DNA from: Paracoccaceae bacterium
GTDB lineage: Bacteria; Pseudomonadota; Alphaproteobacteria; Rhodobacterales; Rhodobacteraceae
Reading direction: 5' to 3'
Assembly: GCA_028150825.1 (NCBI GenBank)
Contig: JAOGIM010000001.1
Coordinates: 1-64,000, forward strand
Length of the DNA: 64,000 bases
Below are positions 58,094 to 64,000 of this stretch, piece after piece. The translations under genes were made by a program, and so were the position numbers. Below the pieces are notes generated by a model, which saw only the letters and a program-made list of their open reading frames with translations, ran no database searches and was not told the origin of the DNA. Within the stretch, counting starts at the first letter, position 1. Each line of letters opens with the position of its first letter.

Positions 58094-58609
58094 ATGGATC
58101 ATGTCAAATTTATCCAAATGAAAGACGGCGATAAGGAAGATTACAAGTTTTTGACATCTCACGGGATTTAATACAGCAAGAGAACGGCTGAATGCCTTTT
58201 GAGCACTTTTGTTGATCTGGACAAAAGTATATCCGTTTATCGAGTCACCCGATTGGGTCAGTTAGTGCAATCGGCAACCCAGATTTGGCGGTACGGGGCT
58301 AATATTGATTGGTTTTTATCAACTCTTCTAACAATATTGACGACATTTTTGTGCCTTATAATCACAATAAATATGCCACGAAGATCCTGCGCTCCTTTGT
58401 CAGAGAACAATGGAAATAGGTCGTTGAAAAAAAGATGGCTTTCAAATATCCTTTCACGCCAGCACATCCACTCCAATCCAAACAAGTGCGAATTATGCAA
58501 AGATCACTTCTGCAATGACGACCATGTCATAATCTGCAAACACTGGGATCAAACAAGCCATAATCCCCATTACGATAGCAAACCACTAAATTTTTTAGAC
58601 ATTGTATAA
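58094..58609 (+). pseudogene. Degenerate HD-domain (PhnZ/MIOX-like) phosphohydrolase gene
   Basis: Starting MDHVKFIQMKDGDKEDYKF, the frame meets a TAA at 58169 but continues as AECLLSTFVDLDKSIS...GQLVQSATQIWRYGANIDWFLSTLL. There the reading shifts: NNIDDIFVPYNHNKYATKILRSFVREQ appears in another frame, and the original frame resumes at CKDHFCNDDHVIICKHWDQTS. This order matches the short HD-domain proteins with motifs like LLHDIGDIYAPYNHD; here a stop, two frameshifts and loss of the HD pair (HDIGD changed to NNIDD) make it non-functional. Confidence 0.7.
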
Positions 58610-58784
58610 AAGGCCTTTGATCAAGCGCCTTACATTCCTAAAATAAGTCGATCTGGACTGTGCGAATCCTTGATAAAATCTGCCTAAAAACCATAATTTT
58701 TTATATTCATACGTTCGTCTCTTTTCCTTTTCGGGATAAGCGGCTAAATGAGTTCGCAGAAAAGCCGCAGATGGGATATATAAA

Positions 58785-61688
58785 ATGGCACTGGAAAAGA
58801 ACTTTGATGCTGCCAGCGCGGAAAAGCGACTTTATAAAATGTGGGAGAAATCTGGTTGTTTTACCGCCGGCGCCAATGCAAGCCGCAAAGACACTTTTTG
58901 TATTATGCTGCCGCCACCCAATGTGACTGGGCATCTGCATGTTGGGCATGCCTTTAATCACACATTGATGGATATACTAACCCGCTGGAAACGCATGCAA
59001 GGGTTCGATACACTTTGGCAACCCGGACTTGATCACGCTGGCATTGCGACCCAGTTGATGGTCGAAAAGCAAATGGCCAAAGACGGCGAAAAACGAAAAC
59101 GCTCCGAAATGCCGCGCGATGAATTTCTGGCTAAGGTTTGGGAATGGAAGGGCGATAAAGGCGGTGTAATAGAACAGCAGGCTCGCCGCCTTGGCAATAG
59201 TATGGACTGGTCGCGCTCGGCATTTACAATGTCCGGTGCCGAAACAGCGCCTCAAAGCGAAAAGATTGGAAATTTTCATGATGCGGTGCTCAAAGTTTTT
59301 GTAGAAATGTACAATAAGGGCCTCGTCTATCGCGGCAAACGCCTTGTTAACTGGGATCCACATTTTGAAACGGCCATTTCTGACCTAGAGGTGGAGAATA
59401 TCGAAGTTGATGGCCACATGTGGCATTTTAAATATCCACTCGCAGACGGTGAAACCTATGATTATGTCGAAAAAGGTGAGGACGGGACTGTAATTTTAAG
59501 GGAAACCCGCGACTATATTTCAATCGCCACAACGCGACCAGAGACGATTCTGGGCGATGGTGCCGTCGCAGTACACCCTTCAGACACTCGCTATGCCGCG
59601 ATCGTTGGAAAATTATGCGAAATTCCAGTTGGACCAAAAGACCACCGTCGTTTGATCCCAATCATCACGGACGACTACCCTGACCCAGACTTTGGATCAG
59701 GTGCTGTTAAAATAACTGGAGCGCATGACTTCAATGACTATCAAGTGGCCAAACGGTGTAGAATTCCAATGTATGCTCTGATGGATACCAAAGGCGCAAT
59801 GCGATCTGACGGTAAAGCCTATGCGCAAGAGTTTTCAATTGCGCAGAGTATCGCAAATGGTGACTTAGAGTTCGACGAAGAGACGATCGCAGCGATTAAC
59901 CTTGTGCCAGATGATTATCGCCGTCTTGATCGGTATGAGGCGCGTAAAAAAGTTGTTGCGGATATCACGGCTGAGGGCAATGCGGTGATGAAAGTTAATC
60001 CAAAGGCGGAAGAAGAAGGAGAACAGGATCTTATTCCGTTTGTGGAAAACAAACCAATCATACAGCCGTTTGGCGACCGCTCCAAAGTGGTGATTGAACC
60101 GATGCTGACCGACCAATGGTTTGTCGACAGTGGCAAAATTGTCGGCCCAGCACTTGATGCCGTCAAATCAGGTCAGATCAAAATCATGCCTGAAAGTGGT
60201 AAAAAAGTTTATTATCACTGGCTTGAAAACATTGAACCCTGGTGTATTTCGCGCCAACTTTGGTGGGGACACCAAATTCCCGTGTGGTATGATGAAGATA
60301 GAAATCAGTATTGCGCAGAAAACCAAGCCGCCGCCCAGAGTATGGCCGGAGAGGCAACTGTGCTCACGCGCGATCCAGATGTTCTGGATACTTGGTTTTC
60401 GTCAGGTCTATGGCCCATTGGGACGCTCGGCTGGCCCGATAAAACTAATGCCCTAGAAAAATATTTTCCCACAGATGTACTGATCACTGGACAAGACATC
60501 CTCTTTTTTTGGGTTGCACGAATGATTATGATGCAGCTCGCTGTCGTCGACGGAATCCCGTTTCATACCGTTTACCTGCACCAGCTGTTGCGCGACGCAA
60601 AAGGCGAGAAAATGTCAAAGACACGCGGCAACGTGATTGATCCGCTTGACATGATTGACGCATATGGTGCGGATGCTCTACGCATGTCAAATGCGGCAAT
60701 GGCCGCCCTTGGTGGCGTTCTAAAAATCTCAGAGGACCGTATCAAAGGCTATAGAAACTTTGGCACCAAACTCTGGAACGCCTCGCGCTTTGCAGAGATG
60801 AACGAGGCTTATGACGTACCCCGTCTCTCGGCAGTTCCTGATATTGAGGCTATCAGGGAACCACTGAATAAGTGGATAATCGGCGAAACTGCAAAAACCC
60901 GCGTCCAAGTTAATGATGCCTTGAATGCTTACCGATTTAATGATGCGGCCAACACGCTTTATGCATTTGTCTGGGGCAAAGTCTGCGACTGGTATGTCGA
61001 GTTATCAAAACCCCTATTGTCTGGTGAAGATCCTGTGGCAAAAGCCGAAACACAGGCAACAATGGCTTGGGTTATCGATCAATGTCTGGTTCTGCTTCAC
61101 CCAATCATGCCGTTCATAACCGAAGAGCTTTGGGGAAACCTCTCGCAGCGCAGCAAAATGCTGGTCCATGCAGACTGGCCCACCTATGGCCTAGAGCTTG
61201 TAGATCGTGATGCTGATCGTGAAATGAACTGGGTGATTGCCCTCATCGAAGAAATCCGATCTGTGCGCATGCAGATGCATGTATCAGCCGGAGCCAAAAT
61301 TCCAATGTTGGTGACTGCGATGGATGAGCAATCTTCTCAAACTTGGGACCGCAACAAAGTACTGATCAAAAAACTCGCTCGGATCGATCATCTGGAGAAA
61401 ACTCTGAGCTTTCCCAAAGGATGTGCCACCTTAACCGTGCCCGGTGCCTCTTTTGGACTGCCTCTCGCTGGTATCATCGATATTTCTGAAGAAAGGGCGC
61501 GTTTGCAAAAATCTCTCGACAAGGTTGGTAAAGAGCTGGCCGGCCTTCGTAGTCGGCTAAATAATTCAAAATTTATAGTAAGTGCTCCTGAAGACGTCGT
61601 CAATGAAACGCGCTCCAACTTGGCTTTTCGAGAAGAGGAAGAGACTCAAATGAGGACCGCGCTTGAGCGTCTTGAAGAACTAGTCTAG
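58785..61688 (+). CDS. valS: Valyl-tRNA synthetase
   Basis: 967 aa, full length. Class I signature [21 protein letters not shown] (HIGH-like HVGH) and KMSKS equivalent in [17 protein letters not shown]. Editing-domain sequence [20 protein letters not shown] is intact. The C-terminal coiled-coil arm ([25 protein letters not shown]) is present. Charges tRNA-Val. Start ATG 58785. Followed by trmB within 16 bp. Confidence 0.97.
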   Translation: MALEKNFDAASAEKRLYKMWEKSGCFTAGANASRKDTFCIMLPPPNVTGHLHVGHAFNHTLMDILTRWKRMQGFDTLWQPGLDHAGIATQLMVEKQMAKDGEKRKRSEMPRDEFLAKVWEWKGDKGGVIEQQARRLGNSMDWSRSAFTMSGAETAPQSEKIGNFHDAVLKVFVEMYNKGLVYRGKRLVNWDPHFETAISDLEVENIEVDGHMWHFKYPLADGETYDYVEKGEDGTVILRETRDYISIATTRPETILGDGAVAVHPSDTRYAAIVGKLCEIPVGPKDHRRLIPIITDDYPDPDFGSGAVKITGAHDFNDYQVAKRCRIPMYALMDTKGAMRSDGKAYAQEFSIAQSIANGDLEFDEETIAAINLVPDDYRRLDRYEARKKVVADITAEGNAVMKVNPKAEEEGEQDLIPFVENKPIIQPFGDRSKVVIEPMLTDQWFVDSGKIVGPALDAVKSGQIKIMPESGKKVYYHWLENIEPWCISRQLWWGHQIPVWYDEDRNQYCAENQAAAQSMAGEATVLTRDPDVLDTWFSSGLWPIGTLGWPDKTNALEKYFPTDVLITGQDILFFWVARMIMMQLAVVDGIPFHTVYLHQLLRDAKGEKMSKTRGNVIDPLDMIDAYGADALRMSNAAMAALGGVLKISEDRIKGYRNFGTKLWNASRFAEMNEAYDVPRLSAVPDIEAIREPLNKWIIGETAKTRVQVNDALNAYRFNDAANTLYAFVWGKVCDWYVELSKPLLSGEDPVAKAETQATMAWVIDQCLVLLHPIMPFITEELWGNLSQRSKMLVHADWPTYGLELVDRDADREMNWVIALIEEIRSVRMQMHVSAGAKIPMLVTAMDEQSSQTWDRNKVLIKKLARIDHLEKTLSFPKGCATLTVPGASFGLPLAGIIDISEERARLQKSLDKVGKELAGLRSRLNNSKFIVSAPEDVVNETRSNLAFREEEETQMRTALERLEELV

Positions 61689-61703
61689 CTGGAGGCAGAC
61701 GAC

Positions 61704-62417
61704 ATGTCTAAAGCCCATCCTTCTGGCGGACCATGGCGGAACTTTTACGGTCGCTTTAAAGGCAAAAGCCTTAACAAAGCTCAAGAAAATCGGCTTACCA
61801 ATGATCTTGACCGCTTGTCACCAGGGGTCATAAGCTGGGAGGACAATCCTGAGCGGAAACCTTTAGACCTAAATAGTCTATTTGAGGGCAAGGATGTTTG
61901 GCTTGAAATTGGCTTTGGCGGCGGCGAACATCTCGTGCATCAGGCAAAAGAAAATCCCGGAATAGGGTTCATAGGGTGTGAGCCTTATTTGAACGGAGTT
62001 GCGATGCTGTTGGGTAAAATCGAAAGCGAAAGATTAAACAACATAAGGGTCTATTCTGGAGATGCGCGGCATCTTTTTGATGTGCTGCCGCCTCAAAGCA
62101 TTTCACGCGTTTTTTTGTTGTATCCAGATCCCTGGCCTAAAAAACGTCACCATAGACGCAGATTTGTAACACAGGAGCATATCGCGCCTTTGGCACAGGT
62201 TATGAAGAAAGACGCAATATTTCGGGTCGCTACAGATATTAAAGATTATGTGCGCCAAACATTACAAGAAGTCCCAGCAAACGGTTTTAACATTCAAACA
62301 GAGTTACCCCAAGATCTGCAAATCGCTTGGCCCGATTGGATTTCAACCCGCTATGAACAAAAAGCCCTGCGCGAAGGCCGTACGCCACATTATTTGACAT
62401 TCAAACGGCATTCATAG
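61704..62417 (+). CDS. trmB: tRNA (guanine-N7-)-methyltransferase
   Basis: 237 aa. AdoMet-binding [15 protein letters not shown], and the family motif [16 protein letters not shown]. Start ATG 61704 with GGAGG upstream. Methylates G46 of tRNAs. Same direction as valS, likely one transcript. Confidence 0.94.
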   Translation: MSKAHPSGGPWRNFYGRFKGKSLNKAQENRLTNDLDRLSPGVISWEDNPERKPLDLNSLFEGKDVWLEIGFGGGEHLVHQAKENPGIGFIGCEPYLNGVAMLLGKIESERLNNIRVYSGDARHLFDVLPPQSISRVFLLYPDPWPKKRHHRRRFVTQEHIAPLAQVMKKDAIFRVATDIKDYVRQTLQEVPANGFNIQTELPQDLQIAWPDWISTRYEQKALREGRTPHYLTFKRHS

Positions 62418-62508
62418 ACCACATCTACGATGGATTGATCCTCACAAGAACATGGACCCCGCATTTGGCTTAGGCTATCTAGCACACAAAGCAAAAGAGG
62501 AAATTTAT

Positions 62509-63861
62509 ATGTCAGCACATTACACCCCCGTTCCGATGACCTCGCGCAAGGCAGGGCCACTCACTGGAGAGGCAAATGTGCCCGGTGATAAATCGATCTC
62601 TCACCGATCACTAATTCTCGGAGCAATGGCCATTGGAAGGACAGAGATCCACGGTTTACTAGAAGGACAAGATGTTTTGGACACCGCTAAGGCGATGCGT
62701 GCGTTTGGCGCTACTGTGACGGATCACGGCGATGGACACTGGACGGTTCAGGGGGTTGGGGTGGGTGGTTTTTGTGAGCCCGAAGATGTAATCTACTGCG
62801 GAAATTCGGGCACTGGTGTGCGCTTGATAATAGGAGCAATGGCCACACATTCGTTTACGGCCACATTTACCGGAGATGCAAGTCTGAACCGTCGGCCGAT
62901 GGCGCGGGTCACGGATCCAATCGCGCTCTTTGGGGCAACCGCACATGGGCGCGCAGGTGGGCGCCTACCAATGACGATCATCGGCGCAAAAAATCCTGTC
63001 CCTGTACAGTATCGTGTCCCGATGCCGTCTGCACAGGTTAAATCGGCAGTGCTTCTGGCTGGATTAAATGCTCCTGGGGAAACCGTCGTCATCGAAAAAG
63101 AAGCGACGCGCGATCATACCGAGCGCATGCTCAAAGGCTTTGGTGCGGATATAAAGGTTGAGGACACCGATAAGGGCCGCGTTATAACGCTTAAAGGCTA
63201 CCCAGACCTTGTACCGCAAAACATCGCTGTGCCGCGCGACCCCAGTTCGGCGGCTTTTCCAGTCTGTGCCGCTCTGATTTGTGCAGGATCGGATGTGTTG
63301 GTACCCAATATCGGCCTTAATCCGACGCGGGCCGGTCTTTTTGCAACACTGCGCGACATGGGAGCGGACCTAACCTATGAAAACGAACGCATAGAAGGCG
63401 GTGAACCCATGGCCAATCTAAGGGTGCGTTTTTCACCTGATATGAAGGGCATTGAAGTACCACCTGAACGCGCTGCTAGTATGATAGATGAATATCCAAT
63501 TCTGTCTGTTGTTGCCTCTTTCGCACAGGGTCAGACAGTGATGCGTGGCGTTAAAGAACTTCGTGTTAAGGAAAGCGATAGAATAGACGCGATGGCGACT
63601 GGTCTCCGGGCGAACGGTATTTCTGTTGAAGAAGGCGAAGACTGGTGGATCGTGGATGGGCGCGGCATCTCAGATGTTCCTGGTGGCGGCCTTTGTGCGA
63701 CGTATCTCGATCACAGGATCGCAATGTCATTTATGATCTTGGGCATGGGCAGTAATAAGCCAGTCAGTATTGACAACGGTGTCCCAATTGTAACATCTTT
63801 CCCAATTTTTGAAGACCTCATGGCTCAGTTGGGGGCCAGTTTATCGCGAGACAAACGTTAG
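62509..63861 (+). CDS. aroA: 3-phosphoshikimate 1-carboxyvinyltransferase (EPSP synthase, class II-like)
   Basis: 450 aa from ATG 62509, preceded by GAGGA; an in-frame ATG at 62452 gives an unsupported 19-residue leader. [17 protein letters not shown] (PEP/S3P site), [34 protein letters not shown], and C-terminal [16 protein letters not shown], all in the order of the CP4-type class II enzyme. Unlike CP4, the position equal to its Ala100 in GNAATGCRL is Gly here (GNSGTGVRL). Makes EPSP for aromatic amino acids. Overlaps nothing; cmk starts 2 bp after. Confidence 0.95.
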   Translation: MSAHYTPVPMTSRKAGPLTGEANVPGDKSISHRSLILGAMAIGRTEIHGLLEGQDVLDTAKAMRAFGATVTDHGDGHWTVQGVGVGGFCEPEDVIYCGNSGTGVRLIIGAMATHSFTATFTGDASLNRRPMARVTDPIALFGATAHGRAGGRLPMTIIGAKNPVPVQYRVPMPSAQVKSAVLLAGLNAPGETVVIEKEATRDHTERMLKGFGADIKVEDTDKGRVITLKGYPDLVPQNIAVPRDPSSAAFPVCAALICAGSDVLVPNIGLNPTRAGLFATLRDMGADLTYENERIEGGEPMANLRVRFSPDMKGIEVPPERAASMIDEYPILSVVASFAQGQTVMRGVKELRVKESDRIDAMATGLRANGISVEEGEDWWIVDGRGISDVPGGGLCATYLDHRIAMSFMILGMGSNKPVSIDNGVPIVTSFPIFEDLMAQLGASLSRDKR

Positions 63862-63862
63862 A

Positions 63863-64000
63863 ATGTTAGTTTCGAAGCCAATTCGTTTCACCGTTGCCAT
63901 TGATGGCCCTGCAGCCGCTGGAAAGGGTACGGTTGCCAAAGGGCTGGCCGATCATTTTGGCTTTTCGCATCTGGACACTGGCCTGCTTTATCGTGCTATC
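63863..64000 (+). CDS. cmk: Cytidylate kinase (3' end outside window)
   Basis: 46 codons visible from ATG 63863, one base after the aroA stop. Opening [26 protein letters not shown] contains the P-loop GPAAAGKGT, and [11 protein letters not shown] is the Cmk CMP-site motif. Phosphorylates CMP/dCMP. aroA-cmk adjacency is usual in alphaproteobacteria, often with rpsA next. Confidence 0.93.
   Translation, partial: MLVSKPIRFTVAIDGPAAAGKGTVAKGLADHFGFSHLDTGLLYRAI

Noticed and set aside
1-64000. CRISPR array or cas genes
   Set aside because: No regularly spaced repeat array and no Cas proteins; the only tandem repeats are the 15-bp coding unit and the TACTTNAAGTA cluster.
1-64000. Complete tRNA, rRNA or riboswitch
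   Set aside because: I scanned both strands for T-arm words and found only the 6081-6104 fragment; no riboswitch pattern was convincing.

Overview
The window looks like chromosome of an AT-rich marine alphaproteobacterium, most likely a Rhodobacterales (Roseobacter-group) species. I infer this from the split hisB-hisH / hisA-hisF-hisE cluster, the aroA-cmk junction, the valS-trmB-aroA block, and many genes for osmolyte and methylamine use (Rieske oxygenases, TMADH-like flavoproteins, an MttB-like protein, polyamine and Liv ABC transporters, tungstate uptake, form II CoxL-like protein). The housekeeping genes at the right end look more GC-rich than the accessory middle and left. No database search was possible, so all names rest on motifs and recalled family sequences.

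Region by region. 1-6104: the right end of an integrated element. It holds a tyrosine recombinase cut by the window edge, two class III nucleotidyl cyclases with TolB-like/TPR C-termini, a repeat-rich non-coding segment, and finally a tRNA-Gly 3'-end fragment that I read as attR. 6105-9321: small secreted or unknown proteins, a gene-poor AT-rich stretch and htpX. 9663-22940: a betaine/methylated-amine cluster. On the plus strand are a TMADH-like demethylase, a Rieske oxygenase, a broken cupin gene and a class III aminotransferase. On the minus strand are a second Rieske oxygenase, a complete potFGHI-type transporter and a second TMADH-like enzyme. 23363-32638: an MFS carrier, a cupin, a D-2-hydroxyacid dehydrogenase, and a five-gene Liv-type ABC transporter followed by a tartrate-dehydrogenase-like gene. 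33124-39190: a TauD-like dioxygenase, membrane transporters (including AzlCD and EamA) and a repeat-containing hypothetical. 39948-47652: an ABC1/UbiB-like kinase, an orphan dual-ATPase peptide ABC protein, a translationally coupled amidinotransferase/MttB-like pair, and a beta-lactamase-fold hydrolase. 47785-52013: histidine genes, DUF2147 and a stand-alone Lrp ligand-binding domain. 52888-57579: TupABC tungstate transporter and an orphan CoxL-type molybdoenzyme subunit. 57706-58609: two decayed genes. 58785-64000: valS, trmB, aroA and the start of cmk.

How the parts may work together (inference): the 9.6-22.9 kb block has import, oxygenase demethylation, flavin demethylation and transamination steps, so it could strip N-methyl groups from an imported quaternary amine and feed the remaining amine to a transaminase. 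The Rieske and TMADH-like functions are both present twice. The amidinotransferase/MttB-like pair is a second methylated-nitrogen candidate with no obvious known pathway. Almost no DNA-binding regulators are recognisable in the whole window, and several genes (cupin, HD-domain protein, fragments near 52 kb and 57.8 kb) are visibly decaying.
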